Shown one piece after another: positions 1 through 10,257 of a stretch of DNA of 64,000 bases. Position 1 is the stretch's first letter. Each line of letters opens with the position of its first letter. The translations under genes were made by a program, and so were the position numbers. The DNA is from Stenotrophomonas sp046736075 (GTDB taxonomy: Bacteria > Pseudomonadota > Gammaproteobacteria > Xanthomonadales > Xanthomonadaceae): NCBI RefSeq assembly GCF_046736075.1, contig NZ_CP177163.1:558001-622000 (forward strand), read 5' to 3'. The notes under the pieces were generated by a model that was not told the origin of the DNA, did not search any database, and worked only from the letters and a program-made list of their open reading frames with translations.

Positions 1-302
1 GCAGCTTTGACCTGGTGGTGCTGATGCACGCGCTGACCTATGCCGCCAAACCGGCCCAGGCCGTGGCCGAGGGTGCGCGCGTGCTGCGCTCCGGCGGCCG
101 CCTGCTGCTGTGCAGCCTGGCCCGGCATGAGCACCGGGCCGCCGTGGATGCCTATGGCCACGTCAACCTGGGCTTCAGCGACAAGGAACTGCGCAAGTTC
201 GTGGAGAAGGCCGGCCTGGTCGTCTCCAGCCTGGAAACGGTGACCCGCGAGAAGCGCCCGCCGCACTTCGAAGTCATCTCGCTGATCGCCAGCAAGCCCT
301 GA
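1..302 (+). CDS. SAM-dependent methyltransferase domain, C-terminal part (partial gene)
   Basis: The 5' end lies outside the window; the frame is open from base 3. The visible ~100 residues show the second half of a class I SAM-dependent methyltransferase fold: a D-L-V-V-L-M-H-A-L strand/helix junction, then a helix leading into an R-S-G-G-R-L-L-L-C strand (the post-motif III strand of ubiquinone/menaquinone methyltransferase-like proteins). It ends 10 bp before the first metH gene on the same strand. From memory, xanthomonads carry an ArsR-type regulator fused to a methyltransferase domain just upstream of metH, so this may be the C-terminus of such a regulator. That is inference, since the DNA-binding part is not in view. 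Confidence 0.7.
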   Translation, partial: SFDLVVLMHALTYAAKPAQAVAEGARVLRSGGRLLLCSLARHEHRAAVDAYGHVNLGFSDKELRKFVEKAGLVVSSLETVTREKRPPHFEVISLIASKP

Positions 303-312
303 GGCCACCGTC

Positions 313-1385
313 ATGTCCGCCCTGCCCTGGCTGCACCCCGATCGCGTCCATGCACTGGATGACGCGCTGGCGCGGCGCATCCTCATCATCGATGGCGCGA
401 TGGGCACGATGATCCAGCGCCACGGGCTGGAAGAAGGCGACTACCGCGGCGAGCGCTTCGCCGACGGCTACGACCACCTGCATGGCGCGGGCTGCGTCCA
501 TGACGGCACCGCACCGCAGGGGCACGACCTGAAGGGCAACAACGACCTCCTGCTGCTGACCCGGCCGGAGGTGATCGCGGGCATCCATACCGCCTACCTC
601 GAGGCCGGTGCCGATCTGGTGGAGACCAACACGTTCAATGCGACGTCTGTCAGCCAGGCCGACTACCACCTGGAGCATCTGGTCTACGAACTCAACAAGG
701 CCGGCGCGCAGGTGGCCCGCGCGTGCTGCGATGCGGTGGCCGCCACCACGCCGGGCAAACCGCGCTTCGTGATCGGCGTGCTCGGACCGACCAGCCGGAC
801 CGCGTCGATCAGTCCGGACGTCAACGATCCCGGCTTCCGCAACACCACCTTCGATGCGCTGCGCGAGACCTATCGCGACGCCATCGACGGCCTGATCGAC
901 GGCGGTGCCGACACCCTGATGGTGGAAACGATCTTCGACACCCTCAACGCCAAGGCGGCGCTGTACGCCATCGAAGAGGTGTTCGATGCCCGCGGCGGAC
1001 GCCTGCCGATCATGATTTCCGGCACCATCACCGATGCCTCCGGGCGCACCCTGTCCGGACAGACCGCCGAAGCCTTCTACGCGTCCGTGGCGCACAGCCG
1101 CCCGTTGTCGGTGGGTCTGAACTGCGCGCTGGGGGCCAGCGACATGCGCCCGCACGTCGAAACGCTGTCCACGGTGGCCGACTGCCTGGTCAGCGCGCAC
1201 CCCAATGCCGGCCTGCCCAACGCGTTCGGCGAGTACGACGAAACGCCCGAGGAGATGGCCACCACCCTGCGCGAGTTTGCCAGCGCCGGCCTGCTCAACC
1301 TGGTGGGCGGCTGTTGCGGCACCTCGCCGGCGCACATCCAGGCGATCGCCGAGGCCGTGGCCGACCTGCCCCCGCGTGCGCGCCC

Positions 1386-1389
<4 letters not shown>
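313..1389 (+). CDS. metH: Methionine synthase, homocysteine-binding subunit (MetH N-terminal part)
   Basis: 358 aa. It is the homocysteine S-methyltransferase (zinc) barrel of cobalamin-dependent methionine synthase, carried as a separate gene. The N-terminus has the typical ILIIDGAMGTMIQ stretch. The zinc ligands are visible as Cys271 (GLNCALG) and Cys334-Cys335 (GGCCGTSP). It activates homocysteine for methyl transfer from the corrinoid bound by the next gene product. Its stop overlaps the start of the second metH gene by 4 bp (ATGA), so translation is probably coupled. ATG at 313 is the first good start after the upstream gene. No cobalamin riboswitch is visible in the 10 bp gap; if there is one it would precede the upstream gene. 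Confidence 0.93.
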
Positions 1390-4070
<2,681 letters not shown>

Positions 4071-4096
4071 GCACCGCCGTATCGACGACGGAGGCG

Positions 4097-4168
4097 GTGG
4101 TGGAGCCGGTGGTGGGGCCGGCGATAAATCCGACGGTAAATCCGGCGGTAGAGCCGACGGTAGAGCCG
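4097..4168. repeat. 12-bp minisatellite, six units
   Basis: Six head-to-tail 12-bp units each end in CCG (at 4108, 4120, 4132, 4144, 4156, 4168), with no period slippage. The last two read nearly GCGGTAGAGCCG and ACGGTAGAGCCG, which is the head of the adjacent SMAG palindrome. Earlier units are diverged. It appears to be an amplification of the SMAG 5' half. Confidence 0.85.
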
Positions 4169-4184
4169 ACTGTTAGTCGGCTAC
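4160..4184 (+). repeat. SMAG (GTAG-type REP) palindrome
   Basis: GTAG head at 4160-4163, then perfect 7-bp arms AGCCGAC (4164-4170) and GTCGGCT (4176-4182) around a 5-nt loop. It lies about 90 bp downstream of metH. Confidence 0.85.
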
Positions 4185-4187
4185 CCT

Positions 4188-4328
4188 CCGAAGCAGCCGT
4201 CTAGCAGACGGCACTACTCCTTCCGAAGCAGCCGTCTAGCAGACGGCACTACTCCTTCCGAAGCAGCCGTCTAGCAGACGGCACTACCCATTCCGAAGCA
4301 GCCGTCTAGCAGACGGCACTACCCTCTT
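4188..4328 (-). repeat. Four tandem SMAG elements, 35-bp period
   Basis: Unit starts are at 4188, 4223, 4258 and 4293, exactly 35 bp apart. Each unit holds an inverted repeat GCCGTCT-AGC-AGACGGC followed by ACTAC, i.e. on the minus strand a GTAG-headed hairpin of the SMAG type. The units are almost identical, differing only in 2-3 bases of the linker, which suggests recent tandem amplification. All four point the same way, opposite to the single SMAG just upstream. Confidence 0.9.
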
Positions 4329-4366
4329 CCGAAGCGGCAACGGCGGCCCCGGCACTGCGCATCCCA

Positions 4367-5059
4367 TCACCACACCAGGTCGTCAGGTACCTGGTAGGCA
4401 GGGTCCGCGTACGGGTCTTCTTCCACGGTGGCGTTGGGGTCCACCCGCAGCGCCACCGACGGGGCGAACACCGCTTCGGCTTCGTCCAGCACCGCCGCGG
4501 TCACCAGCAGGTAGCGCCCGTTCTGCTGCAGCACGCCGAGCTCGCCGGCGTTGAGCGCCTTGAGCTGGTCGGCGGTGACGTAGATGCGCTTGATCTTGCC
4601 GCCATACGGGAAGTGACGGGCGATGTCGGCGGCCTCGGCGTTCAGTCCTTTGCCCTCCAGCAGCACGTCGAGCCTGGCCTTGGCCTCGCGGCGCAGACGC
4701 GCCTCTTCCTGCTTCAGGCGCTCGGCCTCGATGCGGTCGTCTTTTTCCTTCTGGGCACGGATCGCATACGCCTTGGCGAGGTCGATGTCCTCGCGGGTGC
4801 GCGGTGCGCCGTTGCCGCCCTGCGGCGGACGGCCACCGGGCGCGCGGCCCTTGCCCTGCGGGCGGCGGTCGCCGCCGCGCGCGGGGCGCTGGCCTTCGCC
4901 GGGCTTGCCGGCAGGACGGGCGCCCTGCGGACGGTTGCCCGGGCGGCCGTCGCGGCGCGCCTCCGGCTTCCGGTCCGGCTTGCGCTCGGCGGTACGTTCG
5001 GGTTTGGGCGCGGCTTTGAAGCCCAGGCCCAGCAGCTGGTCGCGGAGGGTATCGCTCAT
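4367..5059 (-). CDS. DUF2058 (YaiL-type) nucleoid/RNA-associated protein
   Basis: 230 aa. The N-terminal MSDTLRDQLLGLGFK and the C-terminal half (AKARLDVLLEGKGLN..., IKRIYVT, LVTAAVLDEAEA) match the DUF2058 family represented by E. coli YaiL. Function is not established; the family has been described as polynucleotide-associated. Between them, residues about 18-85 form a low-complexity linker very rich in Arg, Gly, Pro and Lys (RGG/PxG-like), followed by a charged helix. The linker would give the protein a strong positive charge and suits nucleic-acid binding. It lies 9 bp upstream in coordinates of slyX and is probably co-transcribed with slyX and ugd. Confidence 0.8.
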   Translation of the reverse strand: MSDTLRDQLLGLGFKAAPKPERTAERKPDRKPEARRDGRPGNRPQGARPAGKPGEGQRPARGGDRRPQGKGRAPGGRPPQGGNGAPRTREDIDLAKAYAIRAQKEKDDRIEAERLKQEEARLRREAKARLDVLLEGKGLNAEAADIARHFPYGGKIKRIYVTADQLKALNAGELGVLQQNGRYLLVTAAVLDEAEAVFAPSVALRVDPNATVEEDPYADPAYQVPDDLVW

Positions 5060-5068
5060 GACGTCAGA

Positions 5069-5308
5069 TCAGTAGTGCGGGGGCGGCGGCTCTTCGGCCG
5101 AGTCGGAATACAACGCATTGCGCACCTTGCCGAGGTCTTCGAGCAGGATCCGCGTCAGGTCGGCGTTGCGGCTGCCTTCCATGCGCGCATCGGCGAGGGC
5201 TTCGCTCAGTTCGGCCAGCGCGTGCTCCTGGAAGGACACACGCATTTCCAGTTCAACCAGCCGGGCTTCGAGCGCCTGTTCGCGCTCGGAGGGTGTGGAA
5301 TCATGCAT
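5069..5308 (-). CDS. slyX: SlyX family protein
   Basis: 79 aa from the ATG at 5308. The whole protein is a predicted coiled coil (EQALEARLVELEMRVSFQE...) ending in a Pro run and the P-P-H-Y tail typical of SlyX. Function is unknown in the family. The start overlaps the end of ugd by 8 bp (ATGCATGA), so the two should be translationally coupled. A longer reading starting upstream at 5329 would add seven residues inside ugd and is less likely. Confidence 0.85.
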   Translation of the reverse strand: MHDSTPSEREQALEARLVELEMRVSFQEHALAELSEALADARMEGSRNADLTRILLEDLGKVRNALYSDSAEEPPPPHY

Positions 5309-6650
5309 GCAGCGAACGTCCCCGGCCAATGCCGTAATAAGCCAGGCCCGCAGCTTCGATTTCCTGCGGGTCGTACAGATTGCGGCCGTCGAAGACCACC
5401 GCGTCCTTGAGGGTATCGCGCAGGCGGGTGAAATCCGGGCTGCGGAACTGCTTCCACTCGGTCACCACCACCAGCGCATCGGCACCCTCCAGGGCGTCGT
5501 AGGCGTTGTCGCAGAAGACCAGATCGTCGCGCTCGCCGAAGATGCGGCGCGCCTCGTCGGTGGCTTCCGGGTCGTAGGCGCGCACTGTCGCCCCGCCTTC
5601 CCACAACTGCGCCAGCAGGCGACGGCTGGACGCTTCGCGCATGTCATCGGTGTTGGGCTTGAAGGCCAGGCCCCATACCGCGAATGTACGACCGCGCACG
5701 CCTTCGTCCTCGCCACGATCGTAGTGACGCTGGATCAGGGTGAACAGATGGCCCTTCTGGGCATCGTTGACCGCTTCGACCGCATTGAGCAGCTTGGGCT
5801 CGTGGCCGTGCTGCTGCGCGGTACGCGCCAGCGCCTGCACGTCCTTGGGGAAGCAGGAACCGCCATAGCCGGCGCCGGGATAGATGAAGTGCCAGCCGAT
5901 ACGCGGGTCCGAACCGATGCCCTGGCGGACCTGCTCGATGTCGGCACCGACCTTTTCGGCGATGTTGGCGATTTCGTTCATGAACGAAATCTTGGTCGCC
6001 AGCATGGCATTGGCCGCGTACTTGGTCAGCTCGGCAGAGCGCACGTCCATTTCCACCACGCGGTCGTGGTTGCGGTTGAACGGCGCGTACAGGCGGCGCA
6101 TCAGCGCCACCGAGTCGGGGTTGGCGGCACCCACCACGATGCGGTCCGGCCGCATGCAGTCGGCGACGGCGTCGCCCTCCTTGAGGAATTCAGGATTGGA
6201 GACCACGTCGAAGGCGATCTCCTCGCCCCGCGCGGCCAGTGCGGCGGCAATCGCCGCGCGCACCTTGTCGGCCGTGCCTACCGGCACGGTCGACTTGTTG
6301 ACCACCACGGTCGGCACGGCCATGTGCCGGCCGATGGTGTCGGCCACCGCCAGCACGTACTGCAGGTCGGCGCTGCCGTCCTCGTCGGGCGGCGTGCCCA
6401 CGGCGATGAAGATCACCTGCCCGTGTGCAACCGCGGCCGCCGCATCGGTGGTGAAGGTCAACCGCGACGCGGCGTGGTTGGCCTTGACCATCGGCTCGAG
6501 GCCGGGTTCGTAGATCGGGATGACGCCCCGGTTCAGGCCGTCGACCTTGGCCTGGTCGATATCCACGCAGACCACCTGGTGGCCGACGTCGGCCAGACAG
6601 GTACCGGTGACCAGACCGACATAGCCGGTGCCGAAAATCGCAACACGCAT
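5301..6650 (-). CDS. ugd: UDP-glucose 6-dehydrogenase
   Basis: 449 aa, normal family length. N-terminal Rossmann motif GTGYVGLVTG for NAD+, central dimerisation helices, and the catalytic Cys in GYGGSCFPKD near residue 260. The C-terminal UDP-binding domain has WGLAFKPNTDD. It oxidises UDP-glucose to UDP-glucuronate in the cytoplasm, feeding exopolysaccharide or LPS sugar synthesis. Start ATG at 6650, 23 bp from the stop of the FKBP gene on the same strand. It heads a short run with slyX and the DUF2058 gene. Confidence 0.95.
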   Translation of the reverse strand: MRVAIFGTGYVGLVTGTCLADVGHQVVCVDIDQAKVDGLNRGVIPIYEPGLEPMVKANHAASRLTFTTDAAAAVAHGQVIFIAVGTPPDEDGSADLQYVLAVADTIGRHMAVPTVVVNKSTVPVGTADKVRAAIAAALAARGEEIAFDVVSNPEFLKEGDAVADCMRPDRIVVGAANPDSVALMRRLYAPFNRNHDRVVEMDVRSAELTKYAANAMLATKISFMNEIANIAEKVGADIEQVRQGIGSDPRIGWHFIYPGAGYGGSCFPKDVQALARTAQQHGHEPKLLNAVEAVNDAQKGHLFTLIQRHYDRGEDEGVRGRTFAVWGLAFKPNTDDMREASSRRLLAQLWEGGATVRAYDPEATDEARRIFGERDDLVFCDNAYDALEGADALVVVTEWKQFRSPDFTRLRDTLKDAVVFDGRNLYDPQEIEAAGLAYYGIGRGRSLHA

Positions 6651-6673
6651 GACCGGGGAGACTCCAGAGTCGA

Positions 6674-7654
6674 TTACGGAAGAACGTTCAGCAGCTCGAC
6701 GTCGAACGTCAGCGTCGCGTTCGGGCCGATCGGACCACCCGGGGTGCCCTGCTCGCCGTAGGCCAGCTCACCGGGAATCCAGAAGCGGTACTTGGCGCCG
6801 GTCGGCATCAGCGAGACGCCTTCGGACCAGCCCTTGATGACCTGGTCCAGACCGAACTCGACCGGCTGGCCACGGCTGTAGCTGCTGTCGAACACGGTGC
6901 CGTCCAGCAGCTTGCCTTCGTAGTTCACGCGGACCTTGCTGGTCGGCATCGGACGATCGCCGCTGCCCGGACGCAGCACCTGGTACTGCAGGCCCGATGC
7001 GGTGGTGACCACGCCCGGCACGGTCTTGTTCTTGGCCATGAAGGCGTTGCCTTCAGTGCGGTTGGTGCCGGCCTGGGCGGCGGCCTTGGCCTGGCCCTCG
7101 GCCTGCTTGGCGGCCATGAAGCCTTCCAGCGTGGACTTGGCCTGCTCGGCGGTCATCTTCGGGGTGCCGTTGGCGAAGGTGGTGCCGATCGCGTCAAACA
7201 GCGCGTCCATGTCCACTTCGTCCTTCAGCTGCGCCAGCGACGGGCCGACGGCATAGCTGCCCAGCATCAGGCCGACCTTTTCGCGGTCCACCTTCGGCGG
7301 CGGCGTGCCCGGGGCCACGCCCGGCACCGGCTGGCCGCTTTTGGCCATCACGGCCTGGCGCAGGGCGGCGTCGGTCTTCTGCGCCTCTTCCTGGCTGATC
7401 AGCGGCGGCTTGCCTTCAAAGGCATTGGTGACGCCACGACGCAGCGCGGCCAGGTCGATCTCGCTGGAAATCGGAGCGAACGAGTTGGCCACATCGATAC
7501 CGATGGCGTAGCCGAGCTTTTCCCGTTGGGAGTTCAAAGCGGAAGTCTCCTTGGCAGCCGCACGCGCGGCCGGTTGTTGCGACATCACGGTACCGGTGGC
7601 ACCCATCGCCAGAATCAGAACCGACGCCGCGGCGCCGCGCATTCCCATCTTCAT
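6674..7654 (-). CDS. FKBP-type peptidyl-prolyl cis-trans isomerase (FkpA/Mip-like)
   Basis: 326 aa. A hydrophobic signal peptide (MGMRGAAASVLILAMGATG) points to the periplasm. Two copies of the FKBP N-terminal dimerisation region follow (LGYAIGIDVANSF... and VGLMLGSYAVGPSL...), each followed by a T-P-x-M/S-Q-E-type segment. Last comes a C-terminal FKBP domain (VRVNYEGKLLDGTVFDSSY, GWSEGVSLMPTGAKYRFWIP, LAYGEQG). The tandem N-terminal region makes it longer than Mip (about 230 aa). The start was set at the ATG at 7654 because an AGGA lies 9 nt upstream; an earlier ATG touches that AGGA. Likely assists folding of outer-membrane and secreted proteins. Confidence 0.9.
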   Translation of the reverse strand: MKMGMRGAAASVLILAMGATGTVMSQQPAARAAAKETSALNSQREKLGYAIGIDVANSFAPISSEIDLAALRRGVTNAFEGKPPLISQEEAQKTDAALRQAVMAKSGQPVPGVAPGTPPPKVDREKVGLMLGSYAVGPSLAQLKDEVDMDALFDAIGTTFANGTPKMTAEQAKSTLEGFMAAKQAEGQAKAAAQAGTNRTEGNAFMAKNKTVPGVVTTASGLQYQVLRPGSGDRPMPTSKVRVNYEGKLLDGTVFDSSYSRGQPVEFGLDQVIKGWSEGVSLMPTGAKYRFWIPGELAYGEQGTPGGPIGPNATLTFDVELLNVLP

Positions 7655-7737
7655 TCGCTGCATTCCTGGAAGTGACTGGACGCCGACGTCGGCGCGAAAC
7701 GCCCATTGTCGCACGCATGTACGAGATGTCGAGGCAC

Positions 7738-8349
7738 TCAGCGTGCCGCCTTGCCTGCCGACAGCTCGCGTTCGATGGCCGCCACCAGCGCCGCATCATC
7801 CGGCTTGACCTTGCTGGGGAACTGCGCAACCACCCGCCCATCGCGCGCGATCAGGTATTTGTGGAAGTTCCAGCCCGGCGCCACGCCGGTGGCCTGGGTC
7901 AGGCGCTGATAGAGCGGTGTCGCCCCGGCGCCGGTGACCTGCACTTTCTGGAACATCGGGAACTTCACGCCGTAGGTCAGCGTGCAGAACTCCTGGATCT
8001 GGGCCTCGTCGCCGGGTTCCTGGCCCTTGAAATCGTTGGACGGGAAGCCGAGCACCGAGAAGCCGCGCGCGGCGTACTTCTTCTGCAGTGCTTCCAGGCC
8101 TTCGTACTGCGGAGTGAACCCGCACTTGCTGGCGGTATTGACCACCAGCAGCACCTTGCCGCCGTACTGCTGCTGCAGGTTGACCTCGCCCTTGCCGGCC
8201 AGCGGGCGGTAGCTGAGATCCAGCAGGCCGGCCGCAGGCGCCGCCACGGCGGCGCCAACCACCACGCCCAGCAGCAGGGTCGCAGCGGCCCAGCCACGGG
8301 CGCGGGTGCCGGGGCGGCGGAAGGACGACAACAGGCGGGCGTGGAACAT
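7738..8349 (-). CDS. Glutathione peroxidase-like thiol peroxidase, exported or membrane-anchored
   Basis: 203 aa from the ATG at 8349, preceded by GGAG at 7 nt. Residues about 18-40 form a hydrophobic segment (WAAATLLLGVVVGAAVAAP), so the enzyme is periplasmic or anchored. The peroxidatic Cys76 lies in NTASKCGF, Gln in GFPSNDFKGQEPG and Trp in WNFHKYL, the family's catalytic set. It reduces hydroperoxides, probably with thioredoxin-like partners. A second, cytosolic paralogue occurs at 58919-59401. Confidence 0.9.
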   Translation of the reverse strand: MFHARLLSSFRRPGTRARGWAAATLLLGVVVGAAVAAPAAGLLDLSYRPLAGKGEVNLQQQYGGKVLLVVNTASKCGFTPQYEGLEALQKKYAARGFSVLGFPSNDFKGQEPGDEAQIQEFCTLTYGVKFPMFQKVQVTGAGATPLYQRLTQATGVAPGWNFHKYLIARDGRVVAQFPSKVKPDDAALVAAIERELSAGKAAR

Positions 8350-8700
8350 CGAACACTCCAGGGCATGGAAACCAGCGGAAAGGCGCCGTCCGGCGCACGC
8401 GGCGCAGGCCCGGCAGGGCATCGGCCGCACTATATCACCGGGGTTTTCAGCGCCGCGTGCCGGTGGGCGGCGCGCGTGGCCATGCGGCGGCCTTGCCGTT
8501 TCTGGCGGTCGAACCGACGTGGGCGCGCCCGCCTCGGAATCGGCTGAATAGGCGTTAGCCTTGTCTTTTCATTGACATGACTGAACCCGCGCTGCGCCTG
8601 AACAGCCCGACGAACCTCCCCATAATTAATAAAATCAATACCTTATAGATGACAATCCGCTTTCAGCGTGCCCCTGCCATCAGTTGGGTGTCGCCCCGTA
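8350..8700. other. Intergenic region, AT-rich in part, no gene seen
   Basis: No ORF with coding character on either strand. About 8605-8650 is unusually AT-rich for this genome (CATAATTAATAAAATCAATA), and a TTGACA hexamer lies at 8572-8577 without a clear -10 at the right distance. It separates the divergent gpx and YtrA operons and probably holds the upstream parts of both promoters. Confidence 0.5.
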
Positions 8701-8741
8701 TTGATCTTCGGCGTGCCGGTGTTATAGTTGCATACAACACC
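8701..8741 (+). promoter_or_regulatory. Promoter and YtrA-type operator of the envelope operon
   Basis: A TTGATC at 8701-8706 and TATAGT at 8723-8728 (16-bp spacer) make a plausible sigma-70 promoter. The -10 lies inside a palindrome GGTG (8718-8721), 16 nt, CACC (8738-8741); the arms extend to GGTGTT/AACACC. From memory, GGTG-N16-CACC is the site reported for the YtrA repressor of Xanthomonas citri, and a ytrA gene is the second gene downstream. Autorepression by blocking the -10 is the natural reading. Confidence 0.72.
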
Positions 8742-8765
8742 AGTCACCTGAGACAGGGGAAGCCC

Positions 8766-9020
8766 ATGAACCGCATGCGCCACCACACCGCCAAAACCCT
8801 CACGGCCGCGTCCGCGCTGCTGCTGCTGGGCTGGTTCGGTACCCCCGCCTCGGATGATGCCGGCAGTTCCGCCGGTTCCGGTGCGTTTGCAGGCCCGCAG
8901 GATGCAGGTGTCATCGAGGCAGGGACCGCCGACGGCGCCCCCCGCCCTCCCCGCCGGCTGCACAGCTCCCTGTCCATGCCTTACTTCTCATTCGCACAGT
9001 CGCTGAACCCACGGAGCTGA
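8766..9020 (+). CDS. Small secreted or membrane protein heading the YtrA operon
   Basis: 84 aa, starting at the ATG at 8766 with an AGGGGA box just upstream. Residues about 8-25 form one hydrophobic segment (TLTAASALLLLGWFG), a signal peptide or anchor. The rest is Gly/Ser/Ala/Asp-rich, then Pro/Arg-rich. I do not recognise a family. It ends 2 bp before the ytrA start, so it is surely in the same transcript. Because it is first in an operon for an ABC exporter, it may be a sensor, a peptide substrate or simply a leader; none of these is shown by the sequence. Confidence 0.7.
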   Translation: MNRMRHHTAKTLTAASALLLLGWFGTPASDDAGSSAGSGAFAGPQDAGVIEAGTADGAPRPPRRLHSSLSMPYFSFAQSLNPRS

Positions 9021-9022
9021 CC

Positions 9023-9385
9023 ATGAGCGATATTCAATGGAGCGATGGCGCTCCGATCTACCGTCAGCTGAAGGAACGCGTCATCGCCATGATGCTCGAC
9101 GGCATCATCAAGCCCGGCGATGCTCTGCCCTCGGTCCGGCAGGTTGCCGCCGAGTACCAGCTCAACCCCATCACCGTCTCGCGCGCTTACCAGGAACTGG
9201 CTGATGAAGGCCTGGTCGAGAAGCGCCGCGGCCTGGGGATGTTCATGACCGAGGAAGCGGCCACGCAGCTGCGCAGCAGCGAGCGCGACCGGTTCCTCAA
9301 CGAAGAATGGCCATTGGTGCTCGAGCGCATCCAGCGCCTGGGCCTGAACCTCGACGATCTGCTGCCCCAGGGGAAATCCTCATGA
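9023..9385 (+). CDS. ytrA: GntR-family transcriptional regulator, YtrA subfamily
   Basis: 120 aa. N-terminal winged helix-turn-helix (APIYRQLKERVIAMML, GDALPSVRQVAAEYQLNPITVSRAYQELADEG), then a short two-helix C-terminus, the small all-alpha dimerisation part that defines the YtrA subfamily. YtrA proteins are found beside ABC transporter genes and repress them. The stop overlaps the start of the ATPase gene by 4 bp (ATGA). The predicted operator is 280 bp upstream, in front of the small first gene. Confidence 0.93.
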   Translation: MSDIQWSDGAPIYRQLKERVIAMMLDGIIKPGDALPSVRQVAAEYQLNPITVSRAYQELADEGLVEKRRGLGMFMTEEAATQLRSSERDRFLNEEWPLVLERIQRLGLNLDDLLPQGKSS

Positions 9386-10257
9386 ATGCCGTTGCAAGTG
9401 ATGTCGTCATCTCCGCACGTGGCCTGCGCAAGGCGTACAAACAGACGCTCGCGCTGGACAACACCAGCTTCTCCATCGCGCCGGGCCGCATCACCGGCCT
9501 GATCGGCCCCAACGGCGCCGGCAAGACCACGGTGCTCAAGGCGCTGCTGGGCCTGACCGGTGTCGAGGGCGACCTGCAGGTCCTGGGCATGGACCCGCGG
9601 ACGCAGCGCAACGCGCTGATGAACGACATCTGCTTCATCGCCGACGTGGCGGTGCTGCCGCGCTGGCTCAAGGTGCGCGAGGCGATCGACTTCGTGGCCG
9701 GGGTACACCCGCGCTTCGACCGCGCCCGCTGCGAACGCTTCCTGGCCAGCACCAAGCTGCAGCCCAAGCAGCGTGTACGCGAACTGTCCAAGGGCATGAT
9801 CGTGCAGCTGCACCTGGCGCTGGTGATGGCCATCGATGCCAAGGTGCTGGTGCTGGACGAGCCGACCCTCGGCCTGGACATCCTGTACCGCAAGGAGTTC
9901 TACCAGCGCCTGCTGGAGGACTACTTCGACGAGCAGAAGACCATCATCGTCACCACCCACCAGGTTGAGGAGATCGAACACATCCTCACCGATGTGATGT
10001 TCATCCGCGACGGTCGCATCGTGCTGACCACCGATATGGAAGACATCGGCGAACGCTACACCGAAGTCCTGGCCTCGGCCGATACGGTGGAGCTGGCGCG
10101 CGCGCTGAAGCCGATCGACGAGCGTGCCCTGCCGTTCGGCAAGACCGTCCTGCTGTTCGATGGGGTGCCGCGCGATCAGCTCACCACGCTTGGCGAGATC
10201 CGCAGCCCCGGGCTGGCGGACCTGTTCGTGGCCATCATGAAGGGAACCTACGCATGA
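9382..10257 (+). CDS. ABC transporter ATP-binding protein (YtrB-like)
   Basis: 291 aa. One nucleotide-binding domain with Walker A GPNGAGKTT, Walker B VLVLDEPTLGLD and an H-loop in VTTHQVEEIEH. The signature region is degenerate (ELSKGMIVQLHLALVMA), with LSKG in place of LSGG. The start ATG overlaps the ytrA stop and its own stop overlaps the permease start (ATGA at 10254), so stoichiometric co-translation is likely. Substrate unknown; relatives respond to cell-wall-active agents in Firmicutes. Confidence 0.92.
   Translation: MNAVASDVVISARGLRKAYKQTLALDNTSFSIAPGRITGLIGPNGAGKTTVLKALLGLTGVEGDLQVLGMDPRTQRNALMNDICFIADVAVLPRWLKVREAIDFVAGVHPRFDRARCERFLASTKLQPKQRVRELSKGMIVQLHLALVMAIDAKVLVLDEPTLGLDILYRKEFYQRLLEDYFDEQKTIIVTTHQVEEIEHILTDVMFIRDGRIVLTTDMEDIGERYTEVLASADTVELARALKPIDERALPFGKTVLLFDGVPRDQLTTLGEIRSPGLADLFVAIMKGTYA

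Noticed and set aside
723..1385. Upstream extension of the second metH gene
   Set aside because: The extension overlaps the first metH gene in another frame and has shadow composition; the ATGA overlap gives the natural start.
4188..4328. Possible CRISPR array
   Set aside because: Units are contiguous 35-bp repeats without spacers and no cas gene is in the window; they are tandem SMAG palindromes.
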